DNA of 64,000 bases from Begonia masoniana (lineage: Eukaryota > Streptophyta > Magnoliopsida > Cucurbitales > Begoniaceae): NCBI GenBank assembly GCA_022432975.1, contig CM039502.1:7609407-7673406 (forward strand), in the 5' to 3' direction. Made by a program: the position numbers and the translations under genes. The notes beneath the pieces were generated by a model. The model saw only the letters and a list, made by a program, of their open reading frames with translations. It did not search any database and was not told the DNA's origin. Shown here one piece after another: positions 33,201 through 47,342 of this stretch (positions are counted from its first letter, which is position 1; each line of letters opens with the position of its first letter).

Positions 33201-34056
33201 GGGTTTTTTTTAAAAAAAACCTTAAAGTTTAGGTTTTTTTTAAAAAAAAACCTTAAAAACTACTATTCATCAAAAAAAACCTTAAAGTTTCAAAAATAGG
33301 CAAGTTTAACCTTTTAGTCCGGACTGGGCATCGGCCTGCACGGAGAGGCCGGCCGGTCCATGAAAAATTAATTTCAAAACAATATCAAACGATATTCAAT
33401 TTACTTGAAATTTTTACCATATGTTCACCATATTATGGGAAGATTATCTGAAACTTTTCGTGATTTTTTAACACTTGTACAATTTATTATAATTTTAGTT
33501 AATCCTTTTATAAAACCGTTATAATAAATCGTTTAAAAAAATAACAAACGATATTCAATTTACTTGAATTAATTTAAAAACAATATCAAACGATATTCAA
33601 TTTACTTGAATTAATTTAAAAACAATATCAAACGATATTCAATTTACTTGAAATTTTTACCACATGTTCACCATATTATGGGAAGATTATCTGAAACTTT
33701 TCGTGATTTTTTAACACTTGTACGATTTATTATAACGGTTTTATAAAAGGATTAACTAAAATTATAATAAATTGTACAAGTGTTAAAAAATCACGAAAAA
33801 TTTCAGATAATCTTCCCATAATATGGTGAACATGTGGTAAAAATTTCAAGTAAATTGAATATCGTTTGTTATTGTTTTTAAATTAATTTTTCATTTAGTA
33901 ATAAAAAAAAAAGGGAGGCCGGCCGGTCCAATTGGACCGGCCGGCCTCTCCGTGCAGGCCGATGCCCAGTCCGGACTTAAACTTGCCTATTTTTGAAACT
34001 TTAAGGTTTTTTTTAAAAAAAAACCTAAACTTTAAGGTTTTTTTAAAAAAAAACCC
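33201..34056. mobile_element. Non-autonomous Mutator-like foldback element (856 bp)
   Basis: A perfect 9-bp target duplication TAAAATTTA lies at 33192-33200 and 34057-34065. The empty site is at about 63623. The ends are GGGTTTTTTTTAAAAAAAACC and its complement. The arms continue through the TTCAAAAATAGGCAAGTTTAA motif region, a GGCCGG-rich block and then AT-rich inverted sequence. One internal segment (AATATCAAACGATATTCAAT) is repeated three times near 33380-33640. No coding capacity. Confidence 0.92.
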
Positions 34057-34392
34057 TAAAATTTATAGTAAGATATTTGAAAAAATGATAATTAAATAAA
34101 GGGTTTTTTTTTAAAAAAAGGGTTGGTTTTAAAAAAACTCTCAAAATACATTGTTCATAAAAAAAAACTTTAAAGTATTGAAAATAACAAATTTCAACAT
34201 CGCATGAGGGGGTGGGGAGGCCGTCCTCAAAGATCGAGTATGGCCGGTCCAATTGGACCGGCCGTAGTAGCCTCCCTTTGTAATTTTTTTTTGCAAAAAT
34301 GGAGTTGGAGTACGGCCTGTCCAGTGGACAGGCCGTACTCCTTGTTAGGAGGATAGCCGTCCACTGGACAGGCCGTCCTCAATGGGTAAAAC

Positions 34393-35610
34393 AGTGATGT
34401 TAAATGGGCAGGCTGGCTCGCCAGCCCGCCCGCTCGGCCTGCTACAGTAGCTAGCCGAGCTGGCTCGGTCCCATTAGACGGGCCGAGCTGATCCCAAAAT
34501 TTTGGCTCGCGAGCCCGCTAGGAATTGGGCCAAACGAACGGGCTAACGGGTCAGCTCGTTAGCTCGGCGAGCCAGCCTGCCCCTCTCCTTCCCAGTTTCC
34601 CCCCAGCCCTGCCTCACCAGTCACCCATGGCCCGACCGTCGACGAAGGGAGAAGAGACTGTCGCCGTTCTTCTTCGCAGAAGGTGCTGACCAATCGTGTC
34701 TCAGCCTTCTCCGGTGAAGATAGTCGTCTTCCGTTCACAGATCGCTGAGCCTGAACCTCAGAGTCTCTACCTCGCACTGTTCGCCGATCTGCTTTCTCCG
34801 ACCGTGAAGAAGAGATCGCCGACAGATCCCCGAATCTCCGTTTACACTCCGTCGCCGCATGCCCAGCTATCGTTCGTCGTTCTTCAATCTTCACCCACTG
34901 ACCCATAGAGAACGCGTTGCCTCGCCATCGCCATAGCCATCGTCTATTGGTCTTCTTCAGACGTTTTAGTCTTTACTCTTTAGATATTGAATAAAATAAA
35001 ATATTCAATTGTTAACATTGATTTAATAGTTTGATTTGGGAGATTGCTTTAATAGTTTGATTTGGTAGACTCTTAAAGCGTTGCCTAGCCATCCGACCAA
35101 ATTTGATAATTTAATATTATTTGAAATTTACTTTATATTGAAATGAAATTTTTTTACTTTCTTTGTCAAATTTAGTGTGCATTGTTTGATTTTAATTGTT
35201 GAGGTTTGTTTGGTATACAAAAATAATTATGAGCGAACTGCGAAGTTTTATAACTGTGCACACCACTTGTTCGATGAAATATCTATGAGAATTCTAAATT
35301 TTAAAAATTGATAATTTTTTTTATATTTTGTGAGTTGGAACTTCTTGTATACAAATTACTAGTGTGTACTTAATTTTGTTTTGGTGTTTAGTATCTTTAT
35401 TTATGTAAGTTCGGCTCGTTAAGCTCGGCTCGTTACGCTCGTTGGGCCGACTCGGCTCGGCTCATTAGGCTCGTGGCTCGCGAGCTGGCTCGGGTTGACA
35501 TTTTTTTTATCAGCTCGTTAGGCTCGACTCGTTAGGCTCAGCTCGGCAGGCTCGGTGAGCCAGGACTTTCTCGGCTCGGCTCGACTCGATTCGCTCGTTT
35601 AACATCTCTA
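34393..35610. mobile_element. hAT-like non-autonomous element (1218 bp)
   Basis: An 8-bp target duplication GGTAAAAC lies at 34385-34392 and 35611-35618. The ends are AGTGATGTTAAATGGGC and TTAACATCTCTA, the hAT terminal type. Sub-terminal CTCGGCTCG-type repeats occur at both ends (34410-34570 and 35410-35600). The open stretches inside (near 34559-34908, both strands) show no recognisable domain and are not called as genes. Confidence 0.85.
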
Positions 35611-35663
35611 GGTAAAACCTGTGACTTTTGTCATGGGTTTTGTCATTTAGGGGCAAGTGCGGG

Positions 35664-36919
35664 TGTGATGACCCGAATATGCACGTATGAGTACGACTGC
35701 GGGGCAAACCTCGGGACATAAGCTGAGTGTAGGCGAATCCCGGACTCGAGTATAGGCGAATCCCGGGTTGTAAAGAGGGGGTCGTCACAATCCCACATCG
35801 CTTGGGGAAGTATATGGAAATGAAACATACGTAAAGAAACCCTTCCAACATAGCAAGACGCGTTTTGGAGCACAATTGACAACGGATTCCATAAGAACTC
35901 CGAAGTTAAAAGTGCTTCGGCGAGAGCAATTCCAGGTTGGGTGGCCTTCCGGGAAGTTCTCGCCAAACAAAGTCGTGAGGGGAGGATATTGGGTTGCGGC
36001 CCAATCCCCAAAGCGGACAATATCTTGTTGGGAAACGGGGTCGTTACAAATGGTATCAGAGCCTGTACCCAACCGAAAATGTGGCCAACGAGGACGTTGG
36101 GCAAACCTCGGGACCTAAGCCGAGTGTAGGCGAATCCCGGACAGTCGAGTATAGGCGAATCCCGGGTTGTAAAGAGGGGGTCGTCACAATCCCCACATCG
36201 CTTGGGGAAGTATATGGAAATGAAACATACTAAAGAACCCTTCCAACATAGCAAGACGCGTTTTGGAGCACAATTGACAACGATTCCATAAGAACTCCGA
36301 AGTTAAAAGTGCTTCGGCGAGAGCAATTCCAGGTTGGGTGGCCTTCCGGGAAGTTCTCGCCAAACAAAGTCGTGAGGGGAGGATATTGGGTTGCGGCCCA
36401 ATCTCCAAAGCGGACAATATCTTGTTGGGAAACGGGGTCGTTACAAATGGTATCAGAGCCTGTACCCAACCGAAAATGTGGCCAACGAGGACGTTGGGCC
36501 TCCGAGAGGGGGTGATTGTGATGACCCGAATATGCACGTATGAGTACGACTGCGGGCAAACCTCGGGTTGCGGGGCAAACCTCGGGATCTAAGCCAAGTG
36601 TAGGCGAATCCCGGACTCGAGTATAGGCGAATCCCGGGTCGTAAAGAGGGGGTCGTCACAATCCCACATCGCTTGGGGAAGTATATGGAAATGAAACATA
36701 TGTAAAGAGACCCTTCCAACATAGCAAGACGCGTTTTGGAGCACAATTGACAACGGATCCCATAAGAACTCCAAAGTTAAAAGTGCTTCAGCGAGAGCAA
36801 TTCCAGGTTGGGTGACCTTCCGGGAAGTTCTCGCCAATCAAAGCCGTGAGGGGAGGATATTGGGCTGCGGCCCAATCCCCAGAGCGGACAATATCTTGCT
36901 GGGAAAAGGGGTCGTTACA
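35664..36919 (+). mobile_element. Cassandra TRIM array with three LTRs
   Basis: LTR1 is 35664-36048, LTR2 (5'-truncated) is about 36098-36445 and LTR3 is 36517-36919. After LTR1 and LTR2 comes AA plus the primer binding site TGGTATCAGAGC (36051-36062 and 36448-36459). A purine tract GAGAGGGGGTGA (36504-36515) precedes LTR3. LTRs start TGTGATGACCCG, end GTCGTTACA and each carries the 5S-like segment. The short internal regions have no coding sequence. No matching 5-bp duplication flanks the array (GCGGG left, AAGGC right), so it arose by recombination between elements or LTRs. In the first internal region the join TTGGG^CAAACC shows the lost purine tract and LTR start. Confidence 0.88.
36755..36836 (+). 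promoter_or_regulatory. 5S-rRNA-like segment of Cassandra LTR3
   Basis: GGATCCCATAAGAACTCC, AGTTAAAAGTGCTTC, GCGAGAGCAATTCC and GGTTGGGTGACC, then the GGAAGTTCTC motif, correspond to plant 5S rRNA boxes A, IE and C. Equivalent segments lie in LTR1 (about 35884-35962) and LTR2 (about 36282-36360). Confidence 0.75.
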
Positions 36920-37244
36920 AAGGCCGTACTCGACTCCCCTATTTAAAGCCACAAGGTCGGCTTTGAAAAATCACACTTCAATTATCTCCCTTGTTTCCTA
37001 TTTCAACGATATTTCCCCGTGTTCACCTACCATGTACAAAGTTTTTTTTTTTTTTTTATCATTTACTTTAGACATTTAAAAAAAATTCATATACAAGGTG
37101 TTAAACCGAGATTAAATTTTTTTTTTATGTATTGTTTATTCATTGTATTTTTATTTTAAAAGTTTCTATCAAAATTCTGAACGTATGAATATTTTAATTT
37201 ATGTTTATTTATTTAAATATTTATAATATTTTTTTCTCAATTAC

Positions 37245-38122
37245 TGCTTTGGGAGTTCCAAACCTTGTGAAGATATTTTTCTGCCGAAACTTCCGAACAC
37301 TCTTCCCTTCATTGTTTGGCAGTGCTGCAGCTTTTACCCATTTAGAAACATAATCAACAGCCAAAAAGTATGTATTGGTTCCCATGTGATGCTGGAAAGG
37401 GTCCCATGAAGTCAATTCCCCAGACATCAAAGACTTCGATCTCTAAGATGTTGGTCAGTGGTAGCCCATGTTTTCTGGATATGTTCCCTATTCTTTGGCA
37501 TCTGTCACAATTTTGAAAAAAATTGTTAGCAGCTTTAAAGAGTGTAGGCCAGTACAAACTTGATTGCAAAACTGTTGCTGCAGTTCGTGTTCCTCCATAG
37601 TGGCCTCCATATGATGTTGCATGGCATTGCTGCAGCACTTGCTCCATTTCCTCCTCTGGTATACATCATTCCAAAAATATCGTTTCACATCTTTGAAGAA
37701 CTTCCTTTTCTGCTGATAATCTAGGTTGGAAGGGAAGATATCACTCACAATATAATTAACAAAGTCTGCATACCAGGGCGCTGGAGACACATCTAGTTTC
37801 AACATTTGTTCATCTGGGAATGTTTCCTTGATATTTTCTCTGAGTTGTTGTTCGCTCACATTTTCCAGTCTAAATAAATGATCTGCAACTTGGTTTTCAC
37901 ATCCCTTTCTGTCACAGATTTCTAGATCAAACTCCTGAAGCAGTAACACCCAGCGGATTAGTCTTGGTTTAGCATCCTTCTTAGCAACCAAATACTTGAT
38001 TGCTGCATGATCGGTATATACAATAACCTTGGTTCCTATCAAATATGCTCTGAACTTATCGAATGCAAACACCACGGCTAATAGTCCTTTCTCTGTAGTT
38101 GTGTAATTTCTTTGAGCTTCAT
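37245..38122 (-). pseudogene. Gypsy RNase H and truncated integrase
   Basis: RNase H sequence ([32 protein letters not shown]) and an integrase HHCC zinc region ([11 protein letters not shown], then CDRCQRI) with the first core motif FDVWGIDFMGPFP are readable in three frames joined by at least three frameshifts. The core stops at FTRFGTPKAVI, just before the second catalytic Asp motif, so the enzyme is inactive. Confidence 0.8.
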
Positions 38123-39346
38123 TTAGAGTTTTGCTGGCATAATAGATGGAATGGAATATTTTGTCTTTTTTTGTCCCAGCACTACTCCCACAGGATAATC
38201 ACTTGCATCGCACATTAGAATAAACGGTAAAGTCCAATCAGGTGCTGCTATTACAGGTGCGGTAATCAACTTTTGCTTCAACAAATTGAAAGCTTCCATA
38301 CAGTCCCTGTCAAAATTAAAGGAAGTGTTCTGCTCCAATAATATGCATAGCGGTTTAGAAATTTTTGAGAAGTTTTTAATAAAGCGGCGATAGAATCTCG
38401 CATGTCCCAAAAAGCTTCTGATCCCCTTAACTATTTTCGGTGGTGGCAGTTTTTTAATGATCTCCACTTTAGCTTTATCTACTTCCAATCCTTTCTCTGA
38501 AACTCAATGCCCAAGCACTATTCCTTCTAGAACCATGAAATGACATTTTTCCCAGTTGAGTACCAAATTTGTCTCAATGCATCTTTTCAGAACCTTCTCC
38601 AGATTTTTTAAACATAGGTCGAAGGATTCTCCCACAATGAAAAAATCATCCATAAATATTTCCAAACACTCTTCAACCATATCTGAAAAGATGGCCATCA
38701 TGTAGCGCTGGAACGTTGTTGGAGCATTACATAACCCGAAAGGCATACTCCTAAAAGCAAATGTTCCATATGAGCATGTGAAGGTAGTTTTCTCTTGATC
38801 TTCGGGGGCGATAGTGATTTGATTATATCCAGAATAACTGTCTAGGAAGCAATAAAATTTCTTGCCCGCCAACCTATCCAACATTTGATCGATGAAAGAC
38901 AGCGGAAAATGATCATTTCTTGTTACCTTATTTAGCTTTTTGTAGTCCATGCAGATCCTCCATCCTGTTACAGTTCTCGTAGGGATTAGTTCATTCTTTT
39001 CATTGGCTACCATAGTTGTTCCTCCTTTCTTTGGAACGCAATAGACTGTGCTAACCCACGAGCTGTCTGAAATAGGGTAGATGATGCCTGCATTCAGGCA
39101 CTTCAGAATCTCCTTTTTCACCACTTCCTTCATTACTGGGTTTAGCCTTTTATGTTGCTCTATCGCACGATATCCTTCTTCTAATAATATTTTATGCATG
39201 CAAATACTCGGACTAATCCCTTTTATATCCTTTATTGTCCATGCCAAAACCTGTTTATATTTTTTCAAAACATGTAATAGTTCTTGCTCCTGCGTGGTTG
39301 ATAAAGCTGCTGACATCACAACAGGAAGTATCTCTTTAAATCCTAG
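38123..39346 (-). pseudogene. Gypsy reverse transcriptase
   Basis: The RT domain is largely complete: PISDSSWVSTVYCVPKKGG, RICMDYKKLN, and the catalytic site FMDDFFIVG (YxDD-type box with F). After EGIVLGH a TGA stop stands where related elements have an Arg codon, a likely CGA to TGA change. The frame reopens at once with VSEKGLEVDKAKVEII and runs to QKKTKYS, where it shifts. Inactive. Confidence 0.85.
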
Positions 39347-42213
<2,867 letters not shown>

Positions 42214-42586
42214 CCTAGGATGCATACGTTAAGTGAGAAGGTAACAGTTTAAGCTCTAATGTTGGTGCTTCTTCACTTGATGGATGAAGAATTTCTGGGT
42301 TATCTTCTGTTCTGATTAATGCCTCAAACTGCCTCCTGTAACTTCGATAGAGTTGTTTTGTTTCTTCTGTCTTTATTTTTTCTTATATGCTGAAACAATC
42401 TTCCTCATCATAAGGGCATTTCATGGCCTTCAAAACATTGAAGGTGACCTGTTGGTCATTTACCCTCATAGTAAGTTCACCTTTTTGCACGTTGATCAAA
42501 GTTCTTCCAATAACTAAAAATGGTCTTCCCAGGATGATAGGCACCTCACGATCTCCTTCATAATCTAATATTATAAAGTCTGCTGG
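42214..42586 (-). pseudogene. Gypsy protease C-terminal part
   Basis: The minus-strand frame VTPADFIILDYEGD, then VPIILGRPFL matches the C-terminal half of the Athila/Tat-like aspartic protease (ILGRPFL motif). It is separated from the N-terminal half (45209-45597) by a solo LTR inserted at GCTGG. Confidence 0.8.
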
Positions 42587-43266
42587 TGTAACGCCCCAAG
42601 TTAATTCAACCCGGTTCGCTACGCACACTCACTAAACTGAACTAGAAAATTCTGGGAAAAATTTAAAACTCCTCTCAACAGTAAAAATTAGACAATTGTT
42701 TAAAGCATCAAAACTTTACAGCGGAAAACATTTATGTAAAACAGAACTGAAACCAGAAGAGACTGGCAATTCCTTAAATATGGATTCGTTTGAAACATTC
42801 TTGCAACAACTGCAGCCAGTTCGACGCTATAGGGCGCTCTGGCATTCACAGAGTCTGTCGTCCACACTCATGGACGACGTACTAGTCTACTACTCTGGAC
42901 GACTAACTCTGGACAAGCGACTTTAGATGTCGCGACTTTGAACGACGTACACTGAACGACATCGCTTTGGACGACTGATTTCACTCATCATCCACAGCTA
43001 CATAAATTTTGCGTCTATGGATTATCGTCCACAGACTGACTTAGTATTATCGTCCACGAACCACGTGACATTGTCGTCCACGGTCCACGTGACTTTATCG
43101 TTGACGGACCAACGTCCATAGACTTACTTAAATTTGTCGTCCACGGACCACGTGACTTTAACGTCTACTGTCCACGTGACTACTTACTTTGGGCGACTAT
43201 TCTTGTCCACAGGATGGACGACTGTTTTCCTTACAAATTTGGACGACTATTTTCACCTACAGTTGA

Positions 43267-43297
<31 letters not shown>

Positions 43298-43345
43298 AAA
43301 AAAAAAAAAAAACAAAAAAAAAAAAAACAAAAAAAAAAAAAACAA

Positions 43346-43376
<31 letters not shown>

Positions 43377-45208
43377 AAAAAAAAAAACAAAAAAAAAAAA
43401 ACAAAAAAAAAAAAACAAAAAAAAAAAAACAAAAAAAAAAAAACAAAAAAAAAAAAAAACAAAAAAAAAAAAAAACAAAAAAAAAAAAAAAAAAAACAAA
43501 AAAAAAAAAACAAAAAAAAAAAAAAACAAAAAAAAAAAAACAAAAAAAAAAAAACAAAAAAAAAAAAAAACAAAAAAAAAAAAAACAAAAAAAAAAAAAC
43601 AAAAAAAAAAAAAACAAAAAAAAAAAAACAAAAAAAAAAAAAAACAAAAAAAAAAAAACAAAAAAAAAAAAAAAAAAAAAACAAAAAAAAAAAAAAAAAA
43701 AAAACAAAAAAAAAAAAAAAAAAACAAAAAAAAAAAAACAAAAAAAAAAAAAAAAAAAAACAAAATTTATCCACAGGATGGACGACTGTTTCCCTTTCAA
43801 TTCTGGACGATTATCCTTATGACAAAACATAGCTTAACCGGTTATACACTAAACGATGGACAATTTTGACTATATGAGAACATATAAAATTCGACAACAA
43901 CCATTCAAAACAACATAAGTCCTTAATTTACTAAAAATCCAGAAGGAAAACTTCAGTTAAAACCAACCATGTTTCATCGTCAGAATAATTTCAGAAAAAC
44001 ATATCAAGACATTAAAACTACCACTGTCATTAAAATTCTCAGCACTTAATAACTAAACCTTTGTCCACTAAGTTCAACACATACTATCATTGGTTAAACC
44101 GCCTCATCAGTGCACCAGATCAGTGGCAATGGATGCACTCCTCCAACTGCTCTTATTCCTCAGCATACTCAGAGAACTCATCTATTAGCCTAATGCTAAA
44201 TAAGTAGAGAAATAATGAAATGAATTGCTGAATCATAAATCCTATTAATGCAGTTTCTACTTTCACAACTCAGTTGTATTTATGTTCGTTTCCCTGTTGA
44301 TCCCCCTGTTCAATGGGAAGCAGATCAATTTTCTCAAAGTATGTATATCCTTTGTTCCCGATTAAGGGGCAGGTTAATTCCCTTAATAGTTGATCTTGTT
44401 GCTGGTTTTGATCCCCCTGTTCGATGGGAAGTGGATCATTTTTTTCTCAAAGTATAAATATCTTCTATTCTCGATTAAGGGGCGGATTAGTTCCCTTAAT
44501 AGTTAAATGATTCAATCTTTTCATGTCTCTCTATACCACTATAACAGTAAATTCATTTTCGTGTTCTTTCAAAAAAATCATGATACGTGCCAAACTAAAA
44601 ATCATGCAAAACATACATACACCCTACTGATTTGTGATGTAAGCCCGAGGGCACACACATACTCTACTTACCTGGCTTCTTGAAATAGCTTGGTTGCAAG
44701 CTACTTCGGGGTTTTTGCTCGAACCTAAACCATAGACAGAGTATCAATTAGATCTTCACTAAATCTCATTCTAAACTATCTAGAAGTCTAAGGAAGCTAG
44801 TTGGGAGTTCTGTTCTTCGAGCATTCCCAAATCGCTACAAAACCCGAACTCAACTCTCACTTACAGTATTCCCAAAATACGCATCTACAATCCCCTCTAT
44901 CATCAATAATCACTAATACATCAAGAAATCAAAGTAAAACTCACCTAAGTTGAAAAAGAATCGGAGAGAAAATCGCCAAGAGAAGTCGGCTGAGCTGAAT
45001 GCCGAAAAGGAAAGAAATGAAAACAGTGGCGGCTAAACCTTCACTAAACCTCCATTTATATCACAAGCTTTACAAATTACACATATGCCCTTAACTAACC
45101 AACTTTAACCTATTTAAGCAACCAATCAAAAATTCACTTAATTTCATAAAGATGAAAGTCACAAAATGTTACTATTAAAATCAAGGCTGACAATTACCGG
45201 TTGCTACA
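42587..45208 (-). mobile_element. Solo LTR inserted in the Gypsy protease
   Basis: The segment starts TGTAACGCCCC and ends GGTTGCTACA, with the 5-bp duplication GCTGG at 42582-42586 and 45209-45213. It contains GTCCACGG/GGACGAC minisatellite repeats (42830-43260), an (AnC) simple repeat and, near 44165-44200 on the minus strand, a short acidic frame (DEFSEYAEE). A TATA-like ATATAAATGG on the minus strand near 45058 suggests minus orientation. Confidence 0.9.
43266..43765 (+). repeat. (A)9-20 C simple-repeat block, 500 bp
   Basis: Runs of 9-20 A separated by single C. Flanks on both sides carry the same TCCACAGGATGGACGACTG sequence (about 43208 and 43770), with near-matching continuation. The frames it opens are artefacts of low complexity. 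Confidence 0.95.
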
Positions 45209-46263
45209 GCTGGGAAAATGAATTTGTCTACCTTTACGAGCACATCTTCGATTTTCCCTTGAAGATGAGTCAGCAAACGATCAGCAAGTTGCAGAGTCAC
45301 AGTTGTGGGTCGAACTTCTCCAATTCCCAGCTTCTTGAAAATCGACATAGGCATCAGGTTAATACTGGCTCATAGATCGCATAGAGCCTTACCGAAATAA
45401 CTGTTGCCAATCGTACATGGGATGGTGAAACTGTCAGGATCTTTCAATTTCAATGGAATCTTGTTTTTCAGGATGTAGCTTGTCTCTTCTGTCATGGCCA
45501 CTAGTTCATATTCCCTCAGCTTCCTCTTTTTAGACAGAACATCCTTCATGAATTTGGCATAGTTGGGCATCTGTTCAAGTGCTTCCACCAAAGACACATT
45601 GATGTGTACTTGCTTCAGAACATCTAGAAATCTTTTAAATTGTTTGTCCTGGTTGTGTTTTTGTAATCTCTGAGGAAATGGTGGTGGCGGCTTCTGGATT
45701 TTTCATAGATGCAGCTAAGTTTTGCAAGATTACGTCTGTCTTAGCAGCGTATTCTCTGGCAAAGCTCTCTGGTTGCTCTTGATGTATTGAAGTTTGGGTA
45801 GGCTGTGAAAAACTTTGTTTATAATTTTCTGCATATCTGTTTTGTGCAGTGGCATTCTACTGCTGTAAATTCCATTGAAAATTCGGGTGCTGCTTCCAGC
45901 CAGGATTGTAGTTCTGTGAGTAAGGGTTATTGTTCCTATTATATCCCACGTAATTTGCAGATTCTAGGTTGGTGGGAGAGGAGCTATCCTCATGATTTTC
46001 TCCACAAAAGATGCATGACACTTCTCTGGTTACTAGTTTCGGTGGTTTGTTCATTGTCTTGATCGCATTCTCTAGCATAGAAATCTTTGCATTTAGTGCA
46101 ACAACTTCATCTAGATCATAAACCTCTATGCACGCCTTGTAGATTGAGTTCTATCTGAAGGCCACTGGTAGCTGTTTACTGTCATTCTCTCCAGCAAGTC
46201 ATAAGTTTCATTGAAATATTTAGACAGAAGTGTGCCCTTTGCTGCAACATCAATAATCGATCT

Positions 46264-46564
46264 TGTGATGACTCATATGTGCACGATTGGCCCGTATACT
46301 GGATCCCACATCGCTTGGGGAAGTATGTGGAAATGAAAACATATGTAAAGAGACCTTCCCAAAATAGTAAGAGACGCGTTTTGGAGCACAATTAGCAACA
46401 GATTCCATAAGAACTCCGAAGTTAAAAGTGCTTCGGCGAGAGTAGTACCAGGTTGGGTGACCGACTGGGAAGTCCTCACCAAACAAAGCCGTGAGGGGAG
46501 GATATTGGGCTACGGCCCATTCCCCAGAGCGGACAATATCTTGCTGGGAAAAGGGGTCGTTACA
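46264..46564 (+). mobile_element. Cassandra solo LTR (301 bp) in gag
   Basis: The perfect target duplication GATCT lies at 46259-46263 and 46565-46569. Starts TGTGATGACTCATATG, ends GTCGTTACA. Contains the 5S-like segment. No internal region. Confidence 0.92.
46401..46480 (+). promoter_or_regulatory. 5S-rRNA-like segment of Cassandra solo LTR
   Basis: AGTTAAAAGTGCTTCGGCG, GAGAGTAGTACCAGG and TTGGGTGACC, then the GGGAAGTCCTC motif, follow the plant 5S rRNA internal promoter order. It is the best-preserved of the Cassandra 5S segments here. Confidence 0.78.
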
Positions 46565-47320
46565 GATCTTGTCTGCTCATTTAATCCATTATAAAACGTT
46601 TCTAACTGAATCCAGTGTGGTATTCCATGGTTGGAGCATTGTCTCAATAATTCTTTAAATTTGTCTCAAGCTTTGCAGAAAGCTGGTGATCTCGTTTCTC
46701 ATTCTCGCATTCCTCATTGGTGGATGGTACTTCATAATGAACTTCTTGGCGAGATCTCCTCACGTGGTGATGGTGTCTAAAGGGATGCTGTTCAACCAAT
46801 CTCTCGCTCTATCTCTTAAAAAATATGGAAAGAGCTTAAGCCTTAATGCTTCAGCAGGAACTCCAGGAAAGTTGAAAGAGTCGCTAACTTCTCCAAAGAC
46901 TTTCAGATGACGACGCAGGTTGTCGGTAACCATTCCACTAAACTGCCCGACTGTTTGAAGCATTTGGAACATCATCGGTTTAAGCTCGAATCTAATTGCT
47001 CGAAGGTCTGGTCTCACAATACCAGGATTTAAATCTTTAAGTGTCGGGATGGCTAAGTCTTGAATAGGTCTGTCTCTGTCATCGATAATGTGTTCAGCAT
47101 TGTGTCTTTCACCATCGAAGTTAGCCATGTTTTCTTCTCCAAGAAAATGTTGTTGCTGGTGTCTTCTTCTTCCTCGAAATGTTCAATCTATTTATGGATC
47201 TATTGGCACAAGATCCTGTTCGTTTTCTTTGTCAGGTATTAAGCAAGTAAACCTGAAAAAGAAATGAACAAGACAAATAAAAAAAAAATTTACAGCAAAA
47301 TAAAATAATTAAGAAATATT

Positions 47321-47336
47321 GCCGGCAACGGCACCA
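47321..47336 (-). promoter_or_regulatory. Gypsy primer binding site
   Basis: On the minus strand TGGTGCCGTTGCCGGC closely follows the LTR. The sequence is of the Asp-tRNA type (TGGCGCCGTTGCCGG) used by Athila/Tat-like elements, with one change. Confidence 0.75.
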
Positions 47337-47342
47337 AAAACT

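Larger units (their letters stand above)
45209..47128 (-). pseudogene. Gypsy gag and protease N-terminal part
   Basis: The gag start MANFDGERHNAEHIIDD at 47128 leads into the retrotransposon gag domain (DLRAIRFELKPMMFQML, then VPAEALRLKLFPYFLRDRA, then WLNSIPLD). The frame breaks near 46760 (gag domain) and later frames show a zinc-knuckle-like CIFCGENHED near 46020. A Cassandra LTR interrupts it at 46264-46564. The protease N-terminus (VEALEQMPNYAKFMKDVL, then SFTIPCTIG) lies at 45370-45597. Inactive. Confidence 0.8.

Noticed and set aside
34559..34908. Short open frames inside the hAT-like element as a captured gene
   Set aside because: Both strands are open over GC-rich sequence, no domain is recognised and there is no splice or codon evidence.
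43134..43832. Open frames of Lys/Gln or Phe/Cys repeats
   Set aside because: They are produced by the (AnC) simple repeat.
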